From NCBI GenBank assembly GCA_963971575.1, contig OZ020624.1:13602625-13666624 (forward strand): a stretch of 64,000 nt of DNA. Direction: 5' to 3'. The position numbers and the translations under genes were made by a program. The notes under the pieces are model-generated. The model did not search any database. It was not told the DNA's origin and saw only the letters and a program-made list of their open reading frames with translations. The DNA is from Liopterus haemorrhoidalis (lineage: Eukaryota > Arthropoda > Insecta > Coleoptera > Dytiscidae). This document shows positions 12,678 to 22,974 of the stretch, in pieces; within the stretch, counting starts at the first letter, position 1; each line of letters begins with the position of its first letter.

Positions 12678-12794
12678 TTCGCCCTTCGTTTTTTCTACTC
12701 TGAACAGCCTTCCATTCTGTAATTCAAAATTATTTATGCTTGCTTTCTCGTCTACAGTTAAGTCCTGTTTATTTTTCTTTAATAAACCTATCTT

Positions 12795-14597
12795 TTACCG
12801 TAGGCTCGGATCACTTCTTTGCATGATCAGTATCTGATCTTCATCTGATATAGTTAACAACACATCTAGTCGCTCGTACAGCTGCTGATACGTATCATCC
12901 GCCTCGCCAACCGGTGCTCGAGACATCGCATCGACGTGAGCCATTTTAGAGCCAGCCCTGTGTCGTAACTCCATATCAAAATCTTGTACCAAATGTAACC
13001 ACCTGGCAACTTGTAAATTCCTGGTTCGTTGAGCATTCATGTGAACTAATGCTTCACAGTCTGTCACACAAATAAAATGTAGACCAAATAAATAATTTCT
13101 CAGTTTATTTAGAACATATGCGATAGCCATTAGTTCTAATTTACAGGACGAATATTGTGCCTCAACAGGTGTATTTTTCTTTGATAAATAAATTACTGGT
13201 TGTAGTGCGCCATCATTCTCGTTTGCTTGAAGTAATATTCCAGCAATTCCAACGCTGCTTGCATCGGTATGCACTTCTGTGCGTTTTGCATTTGGGTCGA
13301 ACAATCGTAAAACGGGGTTCGAACATAACGCGTTTTTCAAGTATTCAAACGCAGTTTTCTGTTCTATGTTCCAAATGAACTTTTGTTCTTTTTTCGTTAG
13401 ATCGGTGATGGGTTTTGCTCGTAACGCAAAATTGCTAATAAATCGCCTGAAATAACTTGCTAGGCCGATAAATCTTCTTGCCTCGTGAACGCTTTTCGGT
13501 GTTGGAAAATCTCGAATAGAATTTACCTTCGATATCCCAGGAGTAATGCCTGCTTCTGATAAAGAAAAGCCTAAATAGTCCACCTTTTCCATCCCGAATC
13601 TACATTTTTGTAATTTAAGCGTAAGTTTCGCTTCTTTTAAAGCTTGAAATACTTTTTCCAGCTTGTCAAACATTTCCGGCCAATTTCTAGCTGCGACCAA
13701 GATATCATCTAGATACCACAAAGATATTTTACGTCCTAAGGGTCCTAAAACTAACGTCATTAGCCTACTAAACTCATAAGGAGCGTTCGTCAATCCGAAC
13801 ATCATTCTATTAAATTGACCCGTTGTATCGTTAGTAATAAACGCACTCTTTTGTTTGGCCTCTTCGCTTAATGGAACCTGCAAGTAGGCATTCCCTAAAT
13901 CTAAGCTACTAAATATTTTGCAGCCACTCAACCCTTCGAATTGTTCTTCCACGGTTGGTATCGGAAAATTCATTCTTACCGTCTGAGCGTTTAATGCACG
14001 GTAATCTATAACCAAACGTGGTTCACCGGTTTTCTTTTGTACCAGTAAACATGGTGAAGCATACGGAGAAGTTGTGTCTGACACAATCCCATGCGTCTTC
14101 CACTCTGTTACTAATTCGTTAATTATTGCCCGCTCGGATGCACTGGCCTTGTATGGCTTTCTCCGAACTGGTATATTGTTGTCGTGAATATCCATTGTTA
14201 TTAAGTCGGTACAGCTCAACTCCTTCAAGTTGAATGCGAAACAACTTCTATATTTAGTGCACAATGCTAGAAGTTCCGTTTCTACCAATTGATCCATGTT
14301 TTTCGGATCCACATTTAACATTTCGCGCGTAATAGGTTTGCACTCATCTTCACTTACTGTGAAAATGCCACCTGTTTTAAGGTATCCGATGGCGTCATTG
14401 TCCTTGACAGAAAATCCATTCGGGCCAATATTCACGACTGGCATGATAATATGTTTGTCGTCTATCGCGCAGATTATTAGATTAATTTTCCCCGCCTGTA
14501 GTTCACAATTTTCCCTTGCGGATTTTTCTTTTACATCCAGATCTGCAAATGGCAAATCTGTACGATGCCCGAAAACAAGTTTATCATCTAATCGCAC
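12795..14597 (-). CDS. Gypsy-1 reverse transcriptase and RNase H
   Basis: 600 codons, open throughout. Reverse transcriptase motifs in order: LVIDYRALNAQT, FSSLDLGNAYLQVPL, FGLTNAPYEFSRLM and the catalytic YLDDILVA. Next comes the connection region and an RNase H with VHTDASSVGIAG and LELMAIAYVLNKLRNYLFG. It copies element RNA into DNA in virus-like particles. It lies in frame with the upstream gag-protease frame, separated by one TGA, and with integrase downstream, separated by one TAA, so the ancestral product was one Gag-Pol polyprotein. The methionine at 14,597 is internal to that polyprotein and not a real start. Confidence 0.9.
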   Translation of the reverse strand: MRLDDKLVFGHRTDLPFADLDVKEKSARENCELQAGKINLIICAIDDKHIIMPVVNIGPNGFSVKDNDAIGYLKTGGIFTVSEDECKPITREMLNVDPKNMDQLVETELLALCTKYRSCFAFNLKELSCTDLITMDIHDNNIPVRRKPYKASASERAIINELVTEWKTHGIVSDTTSPYASPCLLVQKKTGEPRLVIDYRALNAQTVRMNFPIPTVEEQFEGLSGCKIFSSLDLGNAYLQVPLSEEAKQKSAFITNDTTGQFNRMMFGLTNAPYEFSRLMTLVLGPLGRKISLWYLDDILVAARNWPEMFDKLEKVFQALKEAKLTLKLQKCRFGMEKVDYLGFSLSEAGITPGISKVNSIRDFPTPKSVHEARRFIGLASYFRRFISNFALRAKPITDLTKKEQKFIWNIEQKTAFEYLKNALCSNPVLRLFDPNAKRTEVHTDASSVGIAGILLQANENDGALQPVIYLSKKNTPVEAQYSSCKLELMAIAYVLNKLRNYLFGLHFICVTDCEALVHMNAQRTRNLQVARWLHLVQDFDMELRHRAGSKMAHVDAMSRAPVGEADDTYQQLYERLDVLLTISDEDQILIMQRSDPSLR

Positions 14598-14627
14598 GTA
14601 AGCGATTTCTGGTCTTTCGGTGAACGG

Positions 14628-15932
14628 TCACCCAATTAAAACATCCGTTCCTTGCGCCGAATCTGACACTACATACAATTCTGTTTCAATGCCGACATCA
14701 TCAATTGTTATGCGCGCGTGTGTGACTCCAAACATGTCGACTGCGTTGCCACCGAAACCGAATAACTTTTGGTCGCTCGGTTCTTCCAACAGATTACACG
14801 TCGCTGCCGCCGATTGCGTGATCTTGTTTACTGACGCACCTGGGTCAATTTGCGCTGTTACCGTGACTCGGTTTATTAGAACTTGACGTAAAAACTTCTC
14901 AATAGAATTCTGCATCGAGTCTTCGCTTATTTGCATCACGGAAGTTTTATTTTGAGGACAATCCTTTTTATAATGTCCCTTTTGCTTACATCTAAAGCAT
15001 GGCAGGTCCTTCGCAGGGACTGTACATATACGTGTTGTATGACCTACCGCCTTACATTTAAAACATCGATTTGCTTTATTATCTTTAGTTTCTACACCGA
15101 CCGTCGATGTTTTATTTACTATCGGTTTCCTTGTCTGAGCCGGTGTTATCGAGGCTTTCTTTTCACGATTAATGCGATCGAGCGCCAATAAATCGTCAAC
15201 TAAATCATCGATATTAGCATGTGTTTTTACTAATAATCCCGACGCGGTTTCCGCTTGAACTAACCCTACGATTATTTGTTCCTTGATCTCCGGAAATAAC
15301 ATATTCAAAGATTTACAAAGTAAATGTTTTTCATGTATGTACGCATTAGGAGATTCACCCTCGGACTGTTTACGGTTCCGCATATTATCCCATTTGACTG
15401 AGAGGCTTGTTGGGGCTAGAAATGTACGTCGAAAGGAACTTTCAAAGTCTCGAAATGTTTTTATTTCATCCCTTCGCGCCGCGTACCACGATTTAGATCC
15501 ACCTCGTAGATTAATACGCGCCATTTCAATAATGTGTGAGTCAGACCAATGGTTCAACACCACCGCCGACTTTAACTGTTCAAACCAATCCTTGGTTTCT
15601 GTGTAGGATTCATCGCCACTGAATTTGCCAACGATTTCCGGTAAAAACGTTAAATTTGCATGTTGATCAACCCTGTTGTGCGTTCCAGAACTATTTGCGA
15701 TACTTACAGCCATAACATCTCGATCTTGTTGAATAACATTCAATAATTTGTTCATCTGACACAACAGCGTCGATATGACTGAATCTGTGTCTCCTACCTG
15801 TACAGTACTATTCCCCACCATTAGAGGAGTCTCATTACTTGTACCGTTGACAGCTCCTTGCGTTACTGATGCATCCATGCCGCTGTACGCTGAGATGTTG
15901 AATTCTTCTTCCATTGTTCCCGCGTAGTCCAA
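14628..15932 (-). CDS. Gypsy-1 Gag and aspartic protease
   Basis: 434 codons. The N-terminal half is a retrotransposon Gag capsid (FSGDESYTETKDWFEQL, LRGGSKSWY). Two CCHC knuckles follow (CFKCKAVGHTTRIC and CFRCKQKGHYKKDC, about residues 290-325), then a protease-like fold (IDPGASVNKI ... GTDVLIG). The usual D-S/T-G active site reads D-P-G, which would be expected to impair catalysis. The frame ends in TGA at 14,628-14,630, immediately after the conserved VLIG, but the same frame goes on through PFTERPEIAY into pol. The TGA is probably a CGA-to-TGA mutation; stop read-through is a less likely alternative. Confidence 0.85.
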   Translation of the reverse strand: MDYAGTMEEEFNISAYSGMDASVTQGAVNGTSNETPLMVGNSTVQVGDTDSVISTLLCQMNKLLNVIQQDRDVMAVSIANSSGTHNRVDQHANLTFLPEIVGKFSGDESYTETKDWFEQLKSAVVLNHWSDSHIIEMARINLRGGSKSWYAARRDEIKTFRDFESSFRRTFLAPTSLSVKWDNMRNRKQSEGESPNAYIHEKHLLCKSLNMLFPEIKEQIIVGLVQAETASGLLVKTHANIDDLVDDLLALDRINREKKASITPAQTRKPIVNKTSTVGVETKDNKANRCFKCKAVGHTTRICTVPAKDLPCFRCKQKGHYKKDCPQNKTSVMQISEDSMQNSIEKFLRQVLINRVTVTAQIDPGASVNKITQSAAATCNLLEEPSDQKLFGFGGNAVDMFGVTHARITIDDVGIETELYVVSDSAQGTDVLIG

Positions 15933-16141
15933 CCTCTTGTACCCACACGCAGTTCTCGTTCCACGATCCTTGCAGCTCTGATGTCTTCCACTTTCTCCTT
16001 AGCTAAGACTGGCACACGTTTCCAACTGCTTGTAGACGTTCCACGTGTTCGGGCCTCGATGGTTTACTAACTACACGTTTTGTTTACCCGTTCAGATTTA
16101 CTGACATGTGATCGTATTATTCCTTATCCCACTTTTGAATG

Positions 16142-16281
16142 TGTAATAAACGTTAGTTTATTGAAACAGGATACACTTTAATAGATATTTACGATCAGAT
16201 TTAATATAATTGATGACAAAACTGACATAAAAAAATAAACAATACCGGGTCTCTCTCTCTGTCAACAACTCTCCTTGGTTA
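16142..16281 (-). repeat. 5' LTR of Gypsy-1
   Basis: Direct repeat of 11,115-11,257, lying upstream of gag on the minus strand. The adjacent bases where a primer-binding site would be expected (16,120-16,141) show no obvious match to a common tRNA 3' end. Confidence 0.8.
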
Positions 16282-16285
16282 TGTA

Positions 16286-17040
16286 TCTTCCCGCCAATAC
16301 ACTTTTAGCTGTGAGTAAGTAAACAGTGTTTTGCCAGTTATTTCTATGAGTGTATTTCAACAATATGAATAACAATGGCTGAGGCATTTAATAAGAAGGT
16401 AACTAAAGTTTTGTTTTATAAAATTTTTACATAATGTTTTGTATAAATATTTTATTCTGTTCACAACTAATTGTAATAAAACCTTACTAGCTAATTCTTA
16501 AAATGTCGTTCTGTTTTATAAGACTGGCAAGCTTTTAACATTCTTAAAAGTTTTTATTAGTAAATTTTATTTTATATTTAGATAATATAAAAGAATAATA
16601 AAATATTAAAATGATATTTTATTATTTTACGCCCGATTTCTCCAACTATACTTTTCAATAGTGTAAACTATTGTTGATAAAATTTAAGGCGTTACCGCGG
16701 CACCTTTTTTAAACTTAAATACTTTTTTTTAAATTTAATGGCCTTTGCTGCTGTGGCAATTAGCCAGGACAATTTTTATTTGAGAAAATTTCCATGCCTA
16801 ACTTAAATACTTAAAATTTAAGGAAATAATTTTAAGTAAAACTCACATTGCTGGTGCAACATTTTAAGCAAATCTTAAATTTTAAGAACTGCTTAAGGTT
16901 TAAGTAAACGTTAAGTATAATTGGCCATACCGGGCCTTAGGAATTCAGTTACCTGCTAATAAAAGAAATTTTGAAATCTAGAACGACTTTCCTGCCGGAC
17001 TTGAGAAGAAAGAGCCAGAGTCAAGAGTGAAACGTATGAT
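16286..17040. other. AT-rich spacer, no gene recognized
   Basis: Rich in TTAAG/CTTAA steps, especially 16,680-16,930, where short forward and inverted copies of ACTTAAAT and TTTAAG give an imperfect palindromic texture. No frame, TIR or target duplication I can support. Confidence 0.4.
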
Positions 17041-17048
17041 GTCACTTC

Positions 17049-18028
17049 TTGCACCTGAACCTGTTGCAAGTAATATTGAAGAATCTGCTATTTGGAAAAG
17101 AAGATAATAACAATATTATAAAAGAAAAGCTCCTAGTTTGCACCGAAGTAGAGGTAATAGAAACTCAGACAGTAGACCTGTCTCAAGAGAAAGTAACAGA
17201 AAATGACCAGCGCAACATAATTATAGAAGAATTCTTAGTTCACAACGAATTAGAGGCATCAGAAACTCAGGCAGGAGACCTGACACAAGAGGAAGTAACA
17301 GAAAATGACCAGCACAACATCATTATAGAAGAATTTTTAGTTCACAGCGAAGTAGAGACAACAGAAACTCAAGTAGGAGACCTCACACAAGAGGAAGTGA
17401 CAGAAAATTACCAGCGCAAGAAAGAAAGAAAACGAAAATCCCATATGAAAAATTGGGAGAGGTATGAAAATAAAGACAGGAGAGTGAAAGGAAATGCATT
17501 GCTTTTTTTGGCAAAAAAAAAAAAAAAAAATTAATAAAATAATAGTATGCAAAAATATTTAGTTTCGGGACATACACAGATGGAGTGTGATAGTATGCAC
17601 TCCACAATTGAAAGAAAACTCCGAAATCGTGACATATATTCACCGGCTGACTATGTCCATGCATGTAAATATGCCAGAAGAACACCGTATTCTGTTGAAT
17701 ATCTCGGGTACACCTCGTTCAGGGATTTTAGTAAACTGAACTTTCTAACATCCATTCGACCAGGTATGGTAGCTGGTGACCCCAAAGTCAATGATTTATG
17801 TGCTTTGAACTATACCGAAGATGGAGTGTTTTTCAAAATCTACTTTGATGACGATTGAACCCAACTAGTAAAGAGGTCAATGAAAAAAGTTCTTGGAACC
17901 GAGCAGACCTCTTTACTGTATGGTGGTCCAATAGCGATAAAAAAGTCCAAGTACGACCACCTGCAGGATTTAAAAAGAGAAATCCCCATGACTACCACAC
18001 TTTTTATGACTCCTTAAAATGTATTTAA
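17049..18028 (+). pseudogene. Degenerate transposase-like family gene with 102-bp internal repeats
   Basis: First frame 17,049-17,534: an acidic region built of 34-residue repeats (EEVTENDQ..NIIIEEFLVH) and then a basic RKRKSHMKNWERYENK segment. An A-run (about 17,513-17,531) is followed by a second frame from 17,547 containing GHTQMECDSMHSTIERK, PYSVEYLGY and SIRPGMVAGDP. That frame hits TGA at 17,856-17,858 but continues in frame (IKKSKYDHLQDLKREIP), with a one-base frameshift near 17,985 leading to HDYHTFYDSLKCI and a stop at 18,026-18,028. I recall GHTQ.ECDSMHS as a conserved motif of a widespread, uncharacterized insect family, probably with a transposase-like RNase H fold. The middle of the protein appears deleted at the A-run. 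Function not established. Confidence 0.5.
17115..17420 (+). repeat. Tandem 102-bp repeat, about three units
   Basis: Units beginning GACCTGWCWCAAGAG start near 17,178, 17,277 and 17,380 and keep the reading frame (34 codons each). Two complete units plus flanking partial units, over 85% identical by eye. Confidence 0.75.
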
Positions 18029-18281
18029 TTTTTTTTTTGTTCAGTTATTTTAAGTTATACAAATAAAAATTAAATATAATATAGAAACATTGATTCTGAC
18101 TTTGATTTTTAAAACCTTGTATGTGTTGTAGGGATATTAAATAACATATCAAAATCTAGTAAGTCTGTTTTTAATGGTAAAATAAATTTAATTGATTTCC
18201 ATAAAATGTATACTTTTTCAGAAGTATTTTATGATATTAAAAGTGTTTATGTATTGAACAAAACTCAACTCGTTACAAAAT

Positions 18282-19103
18282 TTGTTATTTAGTTTTTTAT
18301 ATGCTGATGATACAACCATTCTTACTCGATCTCAGTCATATGATGACCTATTACCGAACAATGAAGAAATTATTAATAAAACACATTCTTGGTTTCTTAC
18401 CAACAAATTAAGTCTAAATATTAGTAAAACTAATAATTTACTTATATCTTTAAGAAATAATAATTTCAATAACCCTGCTTCTGTCACTTTCCTAGGTGTT
18501 CAAATAGACCCAACTCTTAAATGGGATAAACACGTATCTGTGTTATCAAAAAAATTATGCAGTACTATATATCTTTTCAGGAATTTAGTGAACTGCGTGT
18601 CAGTGAATATTTTACGTATTTCTTATTACGCGCTATTCCAGTCCCAGATATCTTACGCTCTATCTGTATGGGGACACAGTCCATCAGCGGAACGAATTTT
18701 TAAATTGCAAAGACGCGTAATAAGGATAATCGCGGGAGTATCCTATAAAGCAGATTGCAGGGAACATTTTATCAGTATAAATATAATGACTCTGCCATCC
18801 CTTTATATTGATCAGTGTCTCGTCTACGGATTTAAAAATGTTGGATTGTACACTACTGTTGAGCAGTTACATTCTTACAACACAAGAAATAAATCAAAAA
18901 TCTACCCTGTTTATACTAGATTATCAAAAACAAGAAATTGTAGCAACTATTACTCAATTAAATTCTTAAATGTGTTACCAACAGAAGTGAAATCAAACTC
19001 CATAGAAATATTTAAAAATAAAATGAAACATTTTCTCATACAGCATCCTTTTTATAAAGTGGAAGATTTTACTAATTTTAATTTTAAGACAGTAAAATGG
19101 TAA
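18282..19103 (+). CDS. LINE reverse transcriptase C-terminal fragment
   Basis: 273 open codons that start inside reverse transcriptase motif C: FLYADDTTIL is immediately at the 5' limit, then LGVQIDPTLKWDKH and the thumb/C-terminal region FQSQISYALSVWGHSP...KLQRRVIRIIAGV, ending HPFYKVEDF. It lacks endonuclease and most of the polymerase, the typical 5' truncation of non-LTR elements that stop reverse transcription early. Non-functional although the remaining frame is open, which suggests a fairly recent insertion. The M at 18,282 is not a biological start. Confidence 0.85.
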   Translation: MLFSFLYADDTTILTRSQSYDDLLPNNEEIINKTHSWFLTNKLSLNISKTNNLLISLRNNNFNNPASVTFLGVQIDPTLKWDKHVSVLSKKLCSTIYLFRNLVNCVSVNILRISYYALFQSQISYALSVWGHSPSAERIFKLQRRVIRIIAGVSYKADCREHFISINIMTLPSLYIDQCLVYGFKNVGLYTTVEQLHSYNTRNKSKIYPVYTRLSKTRNCSNYYSIKFLNVLPTEVKSNSIEIFKNKMKHFLIQHPFYKVEDFTNFNFKTVKW

Positions 19104-19245
19104 TTTTTAACTTATAAATGTAAATGTGTTTTTGCAAAGTGTTTTTATAAATTTTATTATTGTATGACCTAAATATGTATTTCTGACTGACTTAAAACAC
19201 ATTATGTGTAATTTTGTCAATAAATTATTATTTATTTATTTATCG
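18282..19245 (+). mobile_element. 5'-truncated LINE copy with (TTTA)n tail
   Basis: The coding fragment is followed by about 110 bp of AT-rich 3' untranslated sequence and ends in repeated TTTA (about 19,222-19,244), a simple-repeat tail typical of non-LTR elements. The 5' junction is near 18,282-18,295. A target duplication is not obvious. Confidence 0.7.
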
Positions 19246-20110
19246 CTCCTGAAAAGTTTTGATTTCAAGACTTACTTGGTTTTAAAAGTAAAACGACGAT
19301 TTATTGTTTTTATCATTTTCCTTTCTTATAAATAACATTTGAATACAGCCATAAGTATACATTGTACACAAAAGTTAGGGGACAACTTCTTTTACGTGAA
19401 CATCACGATTATTGTATTTAAAAAGTAAAAACTAAATATGAAAACATTATTTAAGATAAGTAGATTTCAAAGTTTCAGACAGTACATATTTTGTTTTAAG
19501 AAGTGTTCTAATTTTTGTGCAGTGTTTAACTTGTTTACAATAATTTATTTTTTTAATTATAATAACAATTATAATTTCGACAAATTTGAAAATATATATG
19601 ACCAGAGAATATATTTTTGCCCCGAAAAAAGTTAAATATTTTTAATTATTTAAAAAATTAAAATATTTTGTAATAAATCTGATAATTAACAATATTATTA
19701 AAAATTAACCCTACAGGAAGTTTTTTCATTGTGTTCTAAAAATAAATATTTATTCATAAACAGAACCTTAGTAATAATTAACAACTGCGACTGAATATTG
19801 ACATCAACTCAAATTGGTAAGTGGAGAATAAAACTCCGTTTAATTTATTATTTTGTTTTATGGTACGTAAACAATAAAATCAAAATTGTATAAAAATTAA
19901 TGTAATGTCCGTAACATAAAATTATGTAATAAACTCAATGTGCCTGGTGCCAATAACCTCAGTTGTTGAGGTTCCTTAAATCAAATAAAACAATGAAATC
20001 GTTTTTTCGCGTTTTTTCATAATGGTATTTTTGTAATTAATGTTAATTTGATACTAAACCTTCGAATTTCTATATCCAATGGCCCTTAGTTGCTGTACAC
20101 CTGAAATTTT
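19246..20110. other. AT-rich spacer, no gene recognized
   Basis: No supported frame. One isolated GTGCCAATAACCT at about 19,950 resembles the short motif of the Tigger elements but has no terminal repeat near it. Confidence 0.4.
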
Positions 20111-20205
20111 GACACCGAATATTTTAGTACATAATTCAATACATGGTTTTGTGTATTATATACAAAATCATGTATTAAATTATGTACCGAAATATAAACC
20201 GTCAC
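20111..20205. repeat. Short near-perfect palindrome (hairpin MITE-like)
   Basis: GTACATAATTCAATACATG at 20,127 pairs with CATGTATTAAATTATGTAC ending 20,187, with a short centre. Pairing continues outwards with mismatches to GAC at 20,111 and GTC at about 20,204. Possibly a tiny fold-back element. Confidence 0.6.
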
Positions 20206-20374
20206 ATACGAGCTTAACTATGTCCAATAACCAACATTTTATATGACAGCAGATTAGCTGCCTATCGACTCACATCACAGACTCAGCTGTCAAGAAATTC
20301 AAAATAAGCATGATCTGTGACGTTTCTCGAGCGTGCGCATCGTTACGAAAAATGCACACTGAGAGACAGATATA

Positions 20375-21330
20375 CAGGTGGGCCTCGTTTTACGCCGGTG
20401 TTACGTACCGGCGCAAATCAAAGCAAAGAATGTTCATTCCAGAGACGGATTAACATTCTATTCGAATTAATATTTTTGTTTTTGTTTTTAAATTATTTTT
20501 GTTTTTTCTTTATTTATTACTTATATATACAGTAAATTATAATATTATTACAGAACATACAATACAATGCAACAATACGATACAAATAAACAAAAATTAA
20601 AACAGAAATCAAAATTATAATCAAAAATAAAAGCAAAACCTTGAAAGAATATTAAAAATTTATTTTTCTTTATTTTTTCTTTCACGCAGCAGGCTTATGT
20701 AAGGTTCCATAGATGTTTTGATATGTTTTATTCTAGTTGAACTGCGTTCACAATCATGATCTGTCTTACAAATGTTTTAATTTTTTAATTTTATCTGCAT
20801 TTTTCAATATTGTAGTCACCGTTGATGGAGGTAAGTTTATGCATCTACAAATTTTCGAACGAGTTTCACCATTCTCTATTCTTTTAATAACTTCAATTTT
20901 TGTCTCAATCGAAATAGACCTACTTTGTTTTCTATCGTGTTTTGTAGACATATCTTCCATTGGTATTAATGAAAATTATAATTATAACTCAATAATTTTA
21001 AATTAAATTTTAAAGGTAAGTTAATAAAAATAATATAGAAAAATTAAAAATTATTACATTTAGATTATATTAAATATTAGATTTAGATTTATTTAAATTT
21101 AAATATCTACATATCATAAAGCAGACACTCTTAAGCGAGTTAAATTTATTTTACAACTGAATACGTCTCAGTAGTGCGATTACTGCGACTGCGTAAACCA
21201 CGAGACATCCCCGCTTCGACCCCTGAATCGTCGACACCCGACTCCGACGTTCAACTGTTTCAAAGCGGCGGTATTTTAAGGTCGCTGCCAACCGGCGTAA
21301 AATAAAGCGGCGTAAAATAAGGCCCACCTG
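20375..21330 (-). mobile_element. Tigger-C: internally deleted pogo/Tigger element
   Basis: The ends form an inverted repeat beginning CAGGTGGGCC and continuing with a TTTTACGCCG block (left CAGGTGGGCCTCGTTTTACG; right on the minus strand CAGGTGGGCCTTATTTTACG). TA flanks both sides (20,373-20,374 and 21,331-21,332). It carries only the N-terminal DNA-binding part of a transposase, so it is a non-autonomous deletion derivative. Distinct from Tigger-A/B by its ends. Confidence 0.8.
20766..20960 (-). CDS. Tigger-C transposase N-terminal helix-turn-helix fragment
   Basis: 64 codons: KHDRKQSRSISIETKIEVIK and STVTTILKNADKIKK are the CENP-B/pogo N-terminal helix-turn-helix, which binds the element's ends. 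The frame stops where the second DNA-binding domain and DDE core should begin. In principle such a fragment could still bind the TIRs and act as a repressor, but that is only inference. Confidence 0.75.
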   Translation of the reverse strand: MEDMSTKHDRKQSRSISIETKIEVIKRIENGETRSKICRCINLPPSTVTTILKNADKIKKLKHL

Positions 21331-21346
21331 TACATATATTTGTCTC

Positions 21347-21912
21347 TAATACCTTTTTCACACTAGAACTTTAAGATCGGATGTTAAAGTGAATGTGTGT
21401 TTAAACGCTAATGTGAAAACGTATGACCTCGTCTAAATACAAGCGATTTTGAAGACAGAGATCTGCGTCTTAAACATCGTCCGCATTGCCAACATAATCT
21501 ATTATAAAAAAATACTTTTTGAATTTGTGCTGTCAACATTTTATATTATCATAAACAAGAATACTGTATTATATCGACTTTATTAGAAGTTTATACGTAT
21601 TGTTAAAATTATTTATTTTAATAATGTGTTAAAAAAATAAAATACAGAGCTACAATAATTGAGATAAAATGTATCGACTTACATGTTAATACAGGTGTAA
21701 TATATTCTTTATTGTAGAATGAAATGAAATATCCATATTTGTTTCTAATAAAACAAAATGTGCGTCTGCGCAGACAGTTCAAAACTAGTAATTTCCTGAC
21801 GGTAACTTAAGGATAAAATTACTGTAGCTGATGACAGTACCGGAGATTTAAACATCAAGTGTGAAAGCAAACCGATGTTAAACATCGGTGAACTAGTGTG
21901 AAAAGGGTATTA
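21347..21912. mobile_element. MITE with TAATACC...CACACTAG ends
   Basis: Left end TAATACCTTTTTCACACTAG and, on the minus strand from 21,912, TAATACCCTTTTCACACTAG: 19 of 20 match, followed by weaker pairing (ACATCGG/GATCGG). 566 bp, no coding capacity. GTCT occurs near both junctions but is not cleanly placed, so superfamily is undetermined. Confidence 0.7.
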
Positions 21913-22012
21913 GTCTATAATATACCAGACACTTACTTTTCATTGACGAGATCGGCTACATGCCATATACTTGTTTATAGATATATGAAATAAAATTATT
22001 TATGCGTGTGAA

Positions 22013-22974
22013 GTTAGCAATGGATCGAGCCAGCAACTAATCGGCACGGACAGGAATATTACAGCGGACCAAATCATGTAACGCTTATGAATAAAATCTG
22101 CTTTAAAAAAAATGTAAATTTACTCTTAAAAATGCAATATGTAAAAAAATAATTTCAGCATATCGTATCAGGGGATGTGTTTTACCATATTAGATATTTC
22201 AAAATGTTAAATTCCAACTCTTTCGCAAAAAAAAAATTAGGGTTGAAACCCTAAAATGTAGCACCTACTTTTTTTACCATTTATGTAAAAAATACTTAGC
22301 AATTTCTCTCAAAACCACTCGCCAGCAACATAAAATCTACAATATCACTAGAATTAAACATTGTTAAAGTCTAAACTTTTTACCATTTATGTAGAATAGG
22401 TGCAGGAATTGAATGATGGCTAAACAAAAAATTTCTCAATAGTCAGAGGCGCGCAATTATTTTTTTTTTTTTCTCTCGAAACCACTCGCTAGCAACATAA
22501 AATTAACAATATCGCTAAAATTAAACAATGTTAAAATCTGAACTTTTCATGGTAAAAAGTTTAACAATGTTTAATTCTAGCGATATTGTAAATTTTATGT
22601 TGCTGGCGAGTGGTTTTGAGAGAAAAAAATTAATTGCGAGCCTTTGAATATCGAAAAGGTTTTTATTTAACCACCGTACGATAGCTAAGTCGTTTTACAT
22701 AAATTGTAAAAAATTGTATATGCTACATTTTAGCGTTTCAACCCTATTTTATTTTATTTTTTTGCGAAGAGTTTTGATATTTTGAATTGTTTAATATGGT
22801 AAAACACATCCCCCGATACGATATGCTGAAATTATTTTTTATTATATTGCATTTTTAAGGGTAAATTAACATTTTTTTAAAAAGCAAAGATTTTATTCAA
22901 CAGCGTTACTTGATTTGGTCCGCTGTAATATTCCTGTCCGTGCCGATTAGTTGCTGGCTCGATCCATTGCTAAC
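22013..22974. repeat. 962-bp palindromic (fold-back) element
   Basis: The left end GTTAGCAATGGATCGAGCCA is repeated in inverse at the right end, which stops at GCTAAC 22,974. The two arms (about 22,013-22,390 and 22,545-22,974) pair almost throughout with indels; the central part holds a further duplicated block CACTCGCYAGCAACATAAAA. The centre (22,385-22,450) contains ATAGGTGCAGGAATTGAATG, which also occurs, inverted, at about 27,005-27,045. No coding sequence. A snap-back or fold-back MITE. Confidence 0.8.

Larger units (their letters stand above)
11115..16285 (-). mobile_element. Gypsy-type LTR retrotransposon (Gypsy-1), short LTRs
   Basis: Two direct repeats of about 140 bp bound the element: 11,115-11,257 and 16,142-16,281. 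Both begin TGTAATAAACGTTA, contain AATACCGGGTCTCTCTCTCT and end CTCCTTGGTTA. Between them, on the minus strand, lie gag-protease, reverse transcriptase/RNase H and integrase in the usual Gypsy order. The exact LTR boundary is ambiguous: TGTA precedes ATAAACG at both LTRs and also follows the right LTR (16,282-16,285), so TGTA may be a 4-bp target duplication or part of the LTR. The LTRs differ at several bases and a 6-bp indel, so the copy is not very recent. Confidence 0.85.
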
